Of a DNA stretch of 64,000 nucleotides, positions 9,588-17,724 are shown piece by piece (positions within the stretch are counted from its first letter, which is position 1; every line of letters begins with the position of its first letter). The DNA is from Alkalinema sp. CACIAM 70d (GTDB lineage Bacteria; Cyanobacteriota; Cyanobacteriia; Leptolyngbyales; Leptolyngbyaceae). The notes beneath the pieces were generated by a model, which was given only the letters and a program-made list of their open reading frames with translations, was not told the DNA's origin and did no database searches. Where the stretch lies: contig MUGG01000179.1 of NCBI GenBank assembly GCA_002148405.1, positions 62,001 to 126,000 on the forward strand. The letters run 5' to 3'. A program made the translations under genes and the position numbers.

Positions 9588-9660
9588 CAGTCAGACTACA
9601 GTCAGAGATAAGCCAGACTACCTACAGTCAGAGATAAGTCAGACTACAGTCAGAGATGGC
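9588..9660. repeat. Degenerate tandem repeat with core CTACAGTCAGAGATAAG
   Basis: Four copies of CTACAGTCAGA, with two longer copies continuing GATAAGYCAGACTAC, lie upstream of the DUF4870 gene. The spacing alternates (11, then about 22-26 bp). No open frame uses it. Confidence 0.65.
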
Positions 9661-9782
9661 ATCATTCCCGATCGCTAGGTGCAGAAAACCTTATTGATTT
9701 CTGATCTGCGATCGCCCCCAAGTGAAAAACGATCGCTTCCCTAAGAAAAACGATCGCCCCTCAAATCAACCTCAAATCAACC

Positions 9783-11132
9783 TCAAGTGGTGTATTCTGC
9801 GTTGATCTTGACGTAGTCATAGCTAAGGTCACAGCCCCACGCTTTGCCCTGGCCCGACCCCTCACCAACCTTGACCCGAATGATCACAGGATGATTGACG
9901 AATTGAATACTTGCCGCCTCCCGATCGAACACGGTGGGATAATTGCCTTCTAGCACCAATAGCTCGTTGCTGTTTTCAGTGCTGACAACCGATTTGCCCG
10001 CCAGTGGGCTGATGCTAGCGTTGGCCTGTTGCACGAGATAGGCATTGGCTCCGGCCCGATCGAAGGCCAAGGGTTGTCCATTTTCCATCAGGCAAAACTC
10101 TCCTAACCAAATGCTGAGTTCCTCTTGGTTAAAGGGTACTCCGGCGCGCCCCGCCGCCCCCGCAATGCGTCCCCAGTTCGGATCCCGGCCAAAAATCGCA
10201 GACTTGGTTAGGGAAGATCCAGCGATCGTGCGGGCAATTTGGCGGGCAGTGGCATCACTACCAGCTCCGGTCACCTGAACTTCGATCAAGCAGGTTGCCC
10301 CTTCACCATCCCGCGCGATCGACTGCGCTAAATAGGTACAAACCTCCGTCAGCATTGCTTCCAGTTTCTCTGCATCCTGCCCCATTTCAGTGATGACCGG
10401 CGTGCGGGATTGGCCATTGGCTAGGGCGATTAGGGAATCGTTGGTACTGGTATCCCCATCGACCGTGATTTGGTTAAAACTCTTATCCGCAGCGCGATGC
10501 AGCATTTCCTGCCACAGGTGGGGAGCTACAGCAGCATCGCAGGTAATGAAGGCCAGCATCGTTGCCATATTGGGATGGATCATGCCGGAACCCTTGGCAA
10601 TTCCCCCAATTCGCACGGGTCGATCGGCAATCCGCGTTTCCAGCGCGATCGACTTCGTGACTAAATCCGTGGTCGTAATCGCCTTGGCTGCACTATTGGA
10701 TCCAGTTTCGCTCAGTGCCGCAACAACGTTGGGAATTCCCGATCGCAAGCCTTCCATCTTAATCCGCTGGCCAATCACGCCCGTCGAGGCCAACAGAACC
10801 GCATTCGGTGAAATCTCTAGGGCTTGGGCCAGCAATTGCGCACTTTCGATCGCATCTTCCAGCCCCTGTTGGCCAGTGCCTGCATTGGCTTGTCCCGCAT
10901 TGCACAGAATGGCACGGGCATAATGCTTTGCTTTGAGGCGTTGGCGACAATAGTCTACACAGGCAGCGCGGACACAACTGGTGGTGAACACTCCCGCCGC
11001 GATCGCATCCACATCCGACACAATCAACGCCAAATCCGGTAGTCCTGAGGGTTTCAATCCAGCAGTAATGCCTGCGGCCCGAAAACCTTTGGGTGCCGTG
11101 ACCCCACCTGCGATCGTTTGCCAATCCACCAT
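9783..11132 (-). CDS. argJ: Bifunctional glutamate N-acetyltransferase / N-acetylglutamate synthase (ornithine acetyltransferase)
   Basis: Transfers acetyl from N-acetylornithine to glutamate and also makes N-acetylglutamate from acetyl-CoA, giving the cyclic arginine pathway. The proenzyme cuts itself within the NMATML motif (residues 189-193), exposing Thr191 as nucleophile, and the motif is intact. STGVIGQRI and KSAIFGRDPNWGRIAGAAGRAG are further family blocks. At 449 aa it is longer than many ArgJ proteins because of an insertion near the C-terminus (VKVGEGSGQGKAWGCDLSYDYVKINAEYTT still ends normally). It lies downstream of lexA on the same strand, but 600 bp and a terminator separate them. 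Confidence 0.95.
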   Translation of the reverse strand: MVDWQTIAGGVTAPKGFRAAGITAGLKPSGLPDLALIVSDVDAIAAGVFTTSCVRAACVDYCRQRLKAKHYARAILCNAGQANAGTGQQGLEDAIESAQLLAQALEISPNAVLLASTGVIGQRIKMEGLRSGIPNVVAALSETGSNSAAKAITTTDLVTKSIALETRIADRPVRIGGIAKGSGMIHPNMATMLAFITCDAAVAPHLWQEMLHRAADKSFNQITVDGDTSTNDSLIALANGQSRTPVITEMGQDAEKLEAMLTEVCTYLAQSIARDGEGATCLIEVQVTGAGSDATARQIARTIAGSSLTKSAIFGRDPNWGRIAGAAGRAGVPFNQEELSIWLGEFCLMENGQPLAFDRAGANAYLVQQANASISPLAGKSVVSTENSNELLVLEGNYPTVFDREAASIQFVNHPVIIRVKVGEGSGQGKAWGCDLSYDYVKINAEYTT

Positions 11133-11389
11133 TCCTATTTCTCCGCCTAAATCGCCTGATTCGCGATTATATCAGGGGCAAAGAATCGATTGTGCCAGGA
11201 GACTAAACTTTTCGGGATCGCTTGAGCAACCCGAATTAATTGGCCAATTAGTTGTCCAAAATAGTTGCCCAAAATTAGTGACCCAGGGCTTGCCTAAATG
11301 AATAACCCAAAATAGTTACCTAAAAGCACCCACTTTACTTGAGTTGCGGAGCTTTACTGGGAAGCTTTTAGGGCATAATTATCAAATTC

Positions 11390-11425
11390 AAAGAAAAAAG
11401 GGAGGGTTGCTAGGGCAACTCCCCC
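11390..11425 (-). terminator. Rho-independent terminator downstream of lexA
   Basis: Read on the minus strand: GGGGGAGTTGC, loop CCTA, GCAACCCTCCC, then TTTTTTCTTT. The stem is 11 bp with one wobble and one mismatch. Orientation fits the lexA transcript or a small RNA behind it. Confidence 0.75.
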
Positions 11426-11471
11426 TATCATCAGGGTGCATCTACTAGGCATAGTATGCCACATTCGGGGT

Positions 11472-11488
11472 GAGGGGTGACACCCCTC
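11472..11488. other. Perfect inverted repeat GAGGGGTG-A-CACCCCTC
   Basis: Seventeen-base perfect palindrome around a central A, about 45 bp before the lexA terminator in transcript order. As RNA it would form a GAGGGG/CCCCTC stem; as DNA it could be a protein site. Confidence 0.55.
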
Positions 11489-11734
11489 ATCTTGAAAAAT
11501 TTGAGAAGAATTTACTGAACTTTTGATAAAGCTATTCTCAAAATCCGTAGTTTCTCGTATGGACGATCGCGCAGTCAGTTCCCTTATCTGATTTACTACA
11601 GTGGAATGATGAGCCTAGCGAGGCCCTACGTTAAAATTATTCCCAAAAAAAATAAGGAACTCACCCAACTTGGAGTTAGCGAACCCTAAGCTAGCTGAAT
11701 GAGTTCCCATTATGGAATAGACATTGGATCCAAC

Positions 11735-12367
11735 TTATTTGCAGTTGCGCCACACAGCAACCAAAACCCCTTCGATTTCCACGTCGGATGCATTGACCTC
11801 GGTGATAGGGTAGGTTTCACGATCGGGGTTTCCAGGCATCAAAGTGACTTTCTTGCCTTTTTTCTGGTAGTACTTCAATGTGATTTTGCTTTCCACACGG
11901 GCTGCCACGATCGTGTCGTTTTTGATGGCCTTCGGATCGGTGACGGGTTGCATGATCACAATATCACCATCATCAATTAGCGCATCAATCATGCTGTGAC
12001 CACGAACCTTTAAGGCAAAGTGTCCCGGCTTCATCATGATGTTGGAGAAGTCGAGATGCTCCACTTCCGTGTCATTAAAGGTTTCCACCAAGCTCGTTGC
12101 CGCGATCGCACCCACTACGGGAATGCCTTTAGGCCGTGCATGGAGCAACCGAATCGTTCTCGCTTGGCCTTCTTCCCAAGCGATATACCCTTTCTTTTTG
12201 AGATGATCAAGACGACTTTGGACCGGAGCCGGGGATCTGAGATCCATTGCCCGCATCATTTGTCGGATCGAAGGGGAGTGCTGATGCTCGTTAATGTATT
12301 CAGTCAGCCAGTCATAGAGTTCTTGCTGGGCTTCGGTCAACGGCTCTAAGCGTTCTAAAGGTTCCAT
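11735..12367 (-). CDS. lexA: LexA-family repressor with altered cleavage site
   Basis: Transcription repressor of 210 residues. The N-terminal winged helix (residues 8-62, LTEAQQELYDWLTEYI...SPSIRQMM) is followed by an S24-type latent protease domain. Ser125 (VRGHSMID) and Lys165 (KITLK) of the catalytic dyad are present. The scissile site, Ala-Gly in classical LexA (VAAG), here reads IAAT: Ala90-Thr91. In E. coli, replacing that Gly with Asp (lexA3) blocks cleavage, so self-cleavage may be impaired here. Cyanobacterial LexA proteins with lost cleavage residues are known, and in Synechocystis LexA affects carbon-assimilation genes more than DNA repair. A LexA-box-like element lies 44 bp upstream. 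Confidence 0.93.
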   Translation of the reverse strand: MEPLERLEPLTEAQQELYDWLTEYINEHQHSPSIRQMMRAMDLRSPAPVQSRLDHLKKKGYIAWEEGQARTIRLLHARPKGIPVVGAIAATSLVETFNDTEVEHLDFSNIMMKPGHFALKVRGHSMIDALIDDGDIVIMQPVTDPKAIKNDTIVAARVESKITLKYYQKKGKKVTLMPGNPDRETYPITEVNASDVEIEGVLVAVWRNCK

Positions 12368-12410
12368 AGCGGTTTGGGGTGAAATGCGTTTAGGGATAGT
12401 AACCCACCAT

Positions 12411-12424
12411 AGAACACTTGTATC
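12411..12424. promoter_or_regulatory. Candidate LexA box upstream of lexA
   Basis: AGAACACTTGTATC; its reverse complement GATACAAGTGTTCT matches the cyanobacterial LexA-box consensus RGTACNNNDGTWCB at 13 of 14 positions (second base A instead of G). Located 44 bp before the lexA start, where an autoregulatory site is expected. Lies in the lexA/sbtA-like divergent region. Confidence 0.5.
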
Positions 12425-12695
12425 CTAAAACATTTGCACTTGTCTAGGACTTTGTTAGAAAACTTTGCTAGTCCGTAAATATCCGCCCTCCATCCGATAG
12501 GACTACAGCAGAACAAGCAAGCCCGCTCGAACACTACGTGATCCATCTCTACAAGTGATGGACAGGGAAAACGACACTGAATAATCGTTGCTTTACATTG
12601 CTGAGAATGAATTTCCAGCGGAACTCACGGTAAGATCCATCAACCTAAATCAATCTTCATGATTGAGAAAGCTAATTCTCCTAGGAGGAGTGTTT
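12425..12695. other. Divergent promoter region of lexA and the SbtA-like gene
   Basis: No gene seen. Both promoters must lie here. There is no second clear LexA box nearer the permease gene. Confidence 0.45.
12683..12688 (+). promoter_or_regulatory. Ribosome-binding site that fixes a GTG start
   Basis: Perfect AGGAGG seven bases before GTG at 12696. It argues against longer starts for the permease, because it would lie inside their coding sequence. Confidence 0.7.
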
Positions 12696-13673
12696 GTGGA
12701 CACAAGTTTGTTGCTCTTCAACATTCTTAACCCGCCTGTTTTATTCTTTTTTTCAGGGATGATCGCCAAGCTGGTTAAGTCCGATCTTGAAATTCCACCC
12801 CCTTTGCCGAAGTTATTTTCGCTCTATCTATTAATGGCGATCGGCTTCAAAGGCGGCTACGAAATTGCGGAAAGTGGCTTTACTAACGAAATTGCCCTCA
12901 CCTTGGCAACCTCAGTGGCCATGGCCTGTCTGATTCCAATCTACTCGTTTTTCATCCTGCGTCTGCGGTTAGACGTTTACAATGCCGCTGCGATCGCGGC
13001 TGCCTATGGTTCCATCAGCGCAGTCACATTTGTAACAGCCGGATCCTTTCTCAGCAAATTAGGAATCGATTTTGGAGGGCATATGGTCGCAGCCCTTGCC
13101 TTGATGGAATCACCTGCAATTATTGTCGGGTTGCTGCTAGTTCGGATGCATGCTGCTAAAAAGCAGGAATCGGAATCAATGTCGTGGAAAGAACTTCTAC
13201 GAGAAGCTTTTCTCAATGGGTCGGTTTTTCTACTCATGTGTAGCCTGGTTGTCGGATTACTAACCGGCGAAGCTGGCTGGGAGAAAATGAAACCCTTCGT
13301 GAACGATCTATTCTACGGAGCCTTGGCTTTCTTCTTATTAGACATGGGGCTAGTTTCTGCAAAACGGCTAGGCGATTTACGCAAAGCTGGATCTTTTGCG
13401 ATCGGCTTCTCTGTTTTTATGCCAGTTTTTAACGCAGTCCTAGGGATTTTGATTGCTCGGTTCCTAGGAATGGGTGTGGGAAATGCACTGCTATTTGCCG
13501 TACTTTGTGCCAGTGCGTCCTATATTGCGGTTCCTGCGGCAATGCGGATGTCTGTACCTGAGGCCAATCCCAGTATCTACATTTCCATGGCCTTGGCTTT
13601 GACCTTCCCTTTTAACATTGTGGTGGGAATTCCCGTTTATCTAGAGATCATTAAACAGATTTGGGGAGTATAG
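12696..13673 (+). CDS. SbtA-like sodium-dependent bicarbonate permease (DUF897/Sbt_1)
   Basis: Inner-membrane transporter of 325 residues from the GTG at 12696. It has about ten hydrophobic helices in two halves: FFFSGMIAKLV...LYLLMAIGFKGGYEIA in the first, and LLDMGLVSAKRLGDLRKAG...VLCASASYIAVPAAMRMSVPEANPSIYISMALALTFPFNIVVGIPVY in the second. The family imports HCO3- with Na+ as part of the CO2-concentrating mechanism. It is clearly diverged from Synechocystis SbtA and lacks its long cytosolic loop between helices 5 and 6, so substrate is inferred from family only. It is followed two bases later by an SbtB-like gene, the usual partner order. Confidence 0.85.
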   Translation: MDTSLLLFNILNPPVLFFFSGMIAKLVKSDLEIPPPLPKLFSLYLLMAIGFKGGYEIAESGFTNEIALTLATSVAMACLIPIYSFFILRLRLDVYNAAAIAAAYGSISAVTFVTAGSFLSKLGIDFGGHMVAALALMESPAIIVGLLLVRMHAAKKQESESMSWKELLREAFLNGSVFLLMCSLVVGLLTGEAGWEKMKPFVNDLFYGALAFFLLDMGLVSAKRLGDLRKAGSFAIGFSVFMPVFNAVLGILIARFLGMGVGNALLFAVLCASASYIAVPAAMRMSVPEANPSIYISMALALTFPFNIVVGIPVYLEIIKQIWGV

Positions 13674-13675
13674 AC

Positions 13676-14008
13676 ATGACAACACCAGAAATCAAACAGG
13701 GAATTAAACCTGTGAAGCGGATTGAAATTGTTGTGCCAGCCGTTGAACTACGCAAGATTTTGAAAGTGCTCGATCGTATTGGGGTCGGTTACAGCATTTT
13801 TCGCAATGTTATGGGCCGGGGGGATTGTGGCCAGTCGGTAGATGATTTTGACTTAGGTACCGATTTAGCTAACGATTACATCCTGACCCTTTGCGATCGT
13901 GATCAGGAAGAGAAAATTGTGGAGGGAATTCGACCACTCCTAGAACGCTATGGTGGGGTCTGCTGGACTTCTGATGCCAACTGGGTCATCCATACGCTGT
14001 CTTGCTAG
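13676..14008 (+). CDS. SbtB-like PII-superfamily protein
   Basis: A 110-residue ferredoxin-like-fold PII relative. The ATG at 13676 follows the permease stop by two bases and has GGGGAG upstream, so the two genes are co-translated. Residues 14-45 (KRIEIVVPAVELRKILKVLDRIGVGYSIF) match the first beta-alpha-beta unit. The T-loop region is GRGDCGQSVDDFDLGTDLANDY. SbtB proteins bind adenine nucleotides and gate SbtA. The redox C-terminal CGPxGC loop of Synechocystis SbtB is missing: the tail ends NWVIHTLSC. Nucleotide preference cannot be read from sequence. Confidence 0.82.
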   Translation: MTTPEIKQGIKPVKRIEIVVPAVELRKILKVLDRIGVGYSIFRNVMGRGDCGQSVDDFDLGTDLANDYILTLCDRDQEEKIVEGIRPLLERYGGVCWTSDANWVIHTLSC

Positions 14009-14040
14009 TTAAAGCTTGAAATTAGCTAACCAACTTATTT

Positions 14041-14703
14041 TCAGTTACGTTTTTCAGTCGCGTTTGGGGCATTCATCACCCGTCGATAACGAGGCCGACA
14101 GGGGCTGCCCCAACACACTTGCTGACTCGGTAGGGAAGTAAACACGTTACTGCGAGCCCCAACCACGGTATTTGCCCCAATCGTCACCCCCGGAGCAATA
14201 AAGCAATCCCCTGCAATCCAACTCCCGTTCCCGATCGTAATTTCTGCGGTTTGTAAACCAAAACTACGATCGGTCATATCATGGCTCCCTGTACAAAGGT
14301 AACTTTTTTGGGAAATGACGCAGTGATTGCCAACGCGAATGGTATCTAAGCTGTACAAGACAACATCATCGCCAATCCAACTATAGTCGCCAATCTCCAC
14401 CTTCCAGGGATAGGTAAATCGTGCCGTTGGCCGAACTAGTACCCCTTTCCCAATTTTGGCCCCAAAGCAACGCAGAACCCAGCAACGAAATCCACTGGCA
14501 GAATGTAAACTGAGGGGAAACGCGATCGCCTGCACCAGCCACCACAGCAAAATAAACCAGCCTGGTCGCCCGCGATCGAACCAAGATTGATCATAGGTGC
14601 GCAGATCAACCCAAGCAGGTATTTCGAGTGGAGCAAGCTCGACGGGCTGGGCTGTCTCTTCTGCCATGGAATGAGTGGGTTGAGAGGGAGGGTTTGGGAG
14701 CAT
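14041..14703 (-). CDS. WcaF-like hexapeptide acetyltransferase, exopolysaccharide cluster
   Basis: Left-handed beta-helix O-acetyltransferase of 220 residues. LRTYDQSWFDRGRP and FPLSLHSASGFRCWVLRCFGAKIGKGVLVRPTARFTYPWKVEIGDYSWIGDDVVLYS are characteristic of the colanic-acid WcaF group. Hexapeptide turns continue to VTIGANTVVGARSNVF. The likely catalytic His is in TGSHDMTD. It probably acetylates a sugar in an exported polysaccharide, using acetyl-CoA in the cytosol. It is the last of three same-strand genes, after a GT2 and a GT4. The first 20 residues are poorly conserved and the real start may be internal. Confidence 0.85.
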   Translation of the reverse strand: MLPNPPSQPTHSMAEETAQPVELAPLEIPAWVDLRTYDQSWFDRGRPGWFILLWWLVQAIAFPLSLHSASGFRCWVLRCFGAKIGKGVLVRPTARFTYPWKVEIGDYSWIGDDVVLYSLDTIRVGNHCVISQKSYLCTGSHDMTDRSFGLQTAEITIGNGSWIAGDCFIAPGVTIGANTVVGARSNVFTSLPSQQVCWGSPCRPRYRRVMNAPNATEKRN

Positions 14704-14800
14704 GGGAGGTTCAATGAGATCGACAGGGCATGACTACCGTAGCCATGCCCTCATACATCACTTTTCACGGATTTTTTCAATCAAGAACCTATGCTGGAGC

Positions 14801-15760
14801 CTAAGCTTCGGGTTGGGGCACAGGCGATAATGTCATTTGGTCTGTGAGCGTATCGGTTTGATTCAAAACGCCGCCCAATTGCTCCAATTCAAATAGCTTA
14901 ACGCTAATCTGATATTCATACTGGCTGAGCAAGCGGGCATAGGTATAGCCTGCTTTACCATCTAGAAATCCTAACCGTAGGATATAGAACAAAATGAACC
15001 GCAGCAAAGGTCTGAAGGGTAAGCGCACCCAAATCTTTTTGAGAAAACGCTTGCGCTGAACGGCTCCCCCAAACAAATTGGCCCCGATCGTACCTGCGTG
15101 ATCCTTCCCATTACGCAGATTGTAATACACCTGAGCTTCCCAATTGGAGTAGCGGTTGTGGCGCTCTAACCAATGGTAAATATCCCGGAAGTCAATGTGG
15201 AGCATGTCGTTTTTCAGATAGCCCACTTCACCCTGCAACACAACGTGCTCGTGGACTTCGTTGTCCCCAGTGTTGCGCATTCCTTCCGTCCCAAGGTTTT
15301 CGTAGCGACCTTGGGCGTGTTGGAACAGGCGAAGATTCCAGTCAGGATATTTCCCGCCATAGCGAATCCACTTACCCAGGAAAAAGACTTTACGGTTGAG
15401 GTAATAGCCTTGAAACGCTGGATTCTGGATGGCTTCAGCAATCTCTTCCCACAATTCCGGGGTGATCCGCTCATCACAATCCACAATCAACACCCAGTGA
15501 TTGCGAAAAGGTAGATTTTCCAAGGACCAATTTTTCTTTTTGGGATAGCGCCCATTAAACTGGAATTGCACTACCTGAGCACCATAGCTTTCCGCAATTT
15601 CAACGCTCCGATCGCTGCTTTGCGAATCCACAACAAAGACTTCATCCGCCCGCGCCACACTTTGCAAACAAGCCGGTAAGTTGGCTTCTTCGTTCCGGGC
15701 CGGGATCAGGACAGAAACAGGAATTTTGGATGAATTAGACGGAGTTTTGGCGTGGGTCAT
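14801..15760 (-). CDS. Glycosyltransferase family 2
   Basis: GT-A fold transferase of 319 residues. IPVSVLIPARNEEANLPACLQSV is the classical nucleotide-sugar-binding start, DSQSSDRSVEIAESYGAQVV follows, and LIVDCDERITPELW carries the DxD-type metal site. It ends with a membrane-associated amphipathic region (RLPFRPLLRFILFYILRLGFLDGKAGYTYARL) found in the WaaE/KdtX-like branch of GT2. It probably adds one sugar to a lipid-linked polysaccharide intermediate. Flanked by the WcaF-like and WcaI-like genes, so most likely part of one exopolysaccharide locus. Donor and acceptor unknown. Confidence 0.87.
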   Translation of the reverse strand: MTHAKTPSNSSKIPVSVLIPARNEEANLPACLQSVARADEVFVVDSQSSDRSVEIAESYGAQVVQFQFNGRYPKKKNWSLENLPFRNHWVLIVDCDERITPELWEEIAEAIQNPAFQGYYLNRKVFFLGKWIRYGGKYPDWNLRLFQHAQGRYENLGTEGMRNTGDNEVHEHVVLQGEVGYLKNDMLHIDFRDIYHWLERHNRYSNWEAQVYYNLRNGKDHAGTIGANLFGGAVQRKRFLKKIWVRLPFRPLLRFILFYILRLGFLDGKAGYTYARLLSQYEYQISVKLFELEQLGGVLNQTDTLTDQMTLSPVPQPEA

Positions 15761-15856
15761 AACCGTTAAAACTGAAGGACTGGCCTAAAGTGGAAAATTC
15801 GGCATGGGAAATCGTTGCCTTAGTGTGCCCCAGGGACCGTTGATTCGCTCGATCAG

Positions 15857-15898
15857 CCTGTAATTTTTGGCTGGTGCAACCTGTAATTTTTGGCTGGT
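15857..15898. repeat. Direct repeat, 19-bp unit with 23-bp period
   Basis: CCTGTAATTTTTGGCTGGT occurs twice, separated by GCAA. It lies in the gap between the GT4 and GT2 genes. Confidence 0.8.
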
Positions 15899-15943
15899 AG
15901 GGCTGTCCCAGCCACGACCATCCCCAAAAACGCTAATACTATA

Positions 15944-15981
15944 AAACGATCGAGACGGCCCTAGGGGAATCTCGATCGTTT
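15944..15981 (-). terminator. Hairpin downstream of the GT4 gene, possible terminator
   Basis: Perfect 12-bp arms AAACGATCGAGA and TCTCGATCGTTT around a 14-base loop, 33 bp after the GT4 stop in transcript order. It is followed on the minus strand by TATAGTATTAG, so the T-tract is weak. It may attenuate transcription into the GT2 gene. Confidence 0.5.
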
Positions 15982-16013
15982 AAACCCAGTGATCTGTAAC
16001 CACTGACTTGTGG

Positions 16014-17306
16014 TTAGCTGCCTGACTTCTCAGGGCTGAGGGTGTAGGTTTCCACTAAGTCGGCTTCCTTAACGGTTGATCGCACCGTTGCTTGCTTAAA
16101 GAGCGCTTCGTATTGATTGAGCGCTTGTTCAAAGGAATAGCGTTCAAGGGCAAATTGTCGGCCCTGGAGTCCTAGTGTTTCGACCAATTGCGGATTCTGA
16201 TAGAGCTGGAGCAAAGTATTGGCAAGGGCTTCTGCATTTTCCGGCTCAACAACAACGCCACCGTGACTTTTTTCGATCGCCTTCGCTGCGCTACCTGTGC
16301 TGGGAACCGAAGCCACAACCGCTCGACCACTGGCCAGCAAGACTTGGGTCTTGGACGGCATATTAAACGAAACGACATTGCGCTTTTGCACAATTAAACC
16401 CACATCCGCTGCAGATAACATTTCGGGTAATTTCTCCCGAGGTTGGAAGGGGAGTAGTTTAACGTTATCCGTCCCGTAGTGGTTGCACAGCTCCTGTAAT
16501 TTCGCGATCGCCTTCGATTCTCCCACAATGACAAACGCAATATCCGTCTGGTGCTTGAGTTGGGCGGCTGCTTGAATTACGGTTTCCAGCCCTTGGGTGA
16601 GGGCAATATTGCCGGAATACATGACCACGAACTTATTCTCAAGGCCCTGGGCTTGGCGAAAAGCATTATTCGTTTTGGAAAGCGGGCGAATGAATTGCGT
16701 ATCCACCCAGTTGGGAATACAGACAATTTTGTCGGCAGGCACGCCTTTTCCCACTAGATTATCGATAAAGCCATCTGCAATGACGCTGATTGTGTGGGCC
16801 GATCGATAGGCGAATTTTTCAAGTTTTTCTAAAACCTTAATCAGCGGTTGATTGCGCAGTAGTCCCAAGTGAACCGCCGCTTCCGGTAAAATATCCTGCA
16901 CATTCAGAACCACGGGTGCGTTATAAATCCATCCCAGCACTGTGGCCGGAACGCAGACGGGCAAGGGGGGAACGGTTGAAAGAATGACATCCGGTCGCCA
17001 CCCTCTCAATGCTTGCAAAAAGCTAGTCAGCACAAAGCTGCCATCGAGAAGGATACGATCGATTAAATTCGGGCGAGGTTTGACCCAAATATAGCTGCGT
17101 TGAATCGTGACTCCGTTCCGCTCTTCGGTCATGTAGAGTTTGTTGCGATACCCTTCATAAATTTTGCGTTGGGGGTAGTTGGGCATGCCCGTTATCACCC
17201 TAACTTGATGTCCTCTTTTCACAAGCCCTTCGGCCAACTCTGTCATCAAAGGGGCAATGCCGATCGGCTCCGGGTGATAGTTGTAGGCGTAGATCAAAAT
17301 TCGCAT
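16014..17306 (-). CDS. Glycosyltransferase family 4, WcaI-like
   Basis: GT-B fold retaining transferase. The ATG at 17306 opens MRILIYAYNYHPEPIGIAPLMTELAEGLVKRGHQVRVITGMPNYPQ, the signature start of the WcaI group (colanic-acid fucosyltransferase relatives). I prefer it to the ATG seven codons upstream. The C-terminal nucleotide-sugar half has VMYSGNIALTQGLETVI, LLPFQPREKLPEMLSAADVGLIVQ and the acidic patch near VVEPENAEALA. First gene of the three-gene exopolysaccharide cluster. Sugar specificity cannot be told. Confidence 0.87.
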   Translation of the reverse strand: MRILIYAYNYHPEPIGIAPLMTELAEGLVKRGHQVRVITGMPNYPQRKIYEGYRNKLYMTEERNGVTIQRSYIWVKPRPNLIDRILLDGSFVLTSFLQALRGWRPDVILSTVPPLPVCVPATVLGWIYNAPVVLNVQDILPEAAVHLGLLRNQPLIKVLEKLEKFAYRSAHTISVIADGFIDNLVGKGVPADKIVCIPNWVDTQFIRPLSKTNNAFRQAQGLENKFVVMYSGNIALTQGLETVIQAAAQLKHQTDIAFVIVGESKAIAKLQELCNHYGTDNVKLLPFQPREKLPEMLSAADVGLIVQKRNVVSFNMPSKTQVLLASGRAVVASVPSTGSAAKAIEKSHGGVVVEPENAEALANTLLQLYQNPQLVETLGLQGRQFALERYSFEQALNQYEALFKQATVRSTVKEADLVETYTLSPEKSGS

Positions 17307-17724
17307 ATTTGAGTGTCGCGCTGGCACAGAGGAGATTCATTCAAAAGGTTCCAGCTTCCTCAAAACTGAGGTCGCATCTACCAGAAAACCAAGTCCCGCT
17401 CAATTCAAGGATGCTATGGGTAGATTGAGAATCTAATGTCACAGTAGCGACAGACAAACTTTCCAGAAAAGCCCTTGTGGGCTGAGTTCAGGGAATCTTT
17501 GTCTGACTCTAGACTGTCCTAAAGATTCTTTAAAGATTCCTCATGATTTCTACGGGGCTACAGTGGCTTTCTATGTAGCATTAGTCACTAATCCATGAAT
17601 CAATACACTGACCCGTACAGGCACAGAAATATCACTCTATGGAGGTATGTGAGTTACTGTGCCCAGTTTAACGGGGTGCCTCTGGTGCTTCCTCTGTGCA
17701 AACACTAAACTTGCATTGGCTTCA
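17307..17724. other. Intergenic region upstream of the exopolysaccharide cluster
   Basis: No gene seen in 418 bp. It contains the cluster promoter and the 3' flank of the dehydrogenase gene, and a short tandem duplication around AAAGATTCTTTAAAGATTCC (17520-17540). Confidence 0.45.

Larger units (their letters stand above)
11133..11734. other. Intergenic region lexA-argJ: structured, possible small RNA
   Basis: No open frame of note in 602 bp. It contains, read on the minus strand, a perfect GAGGGG/CCCCTC hairpin, an intrinsic terminator and then degenerate repeats around CCAAAATAGTTGCC (11250-11325) just before argJ. The stretch between the lexA stop and the terminator (about 310 nt) is either a long lexA 3' UTR or a separate small RNA. 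Confidence 0.5.

Noticed and set aside
14041-17306. Exopolysaccharide genes as a colanic-acid locus
   Set aside because: The genes resemble WcaF and WcaI, but only three transferases are present without Wzx/Wzy/Wza or GDP-fucose genes, so the polymer cannot be named.
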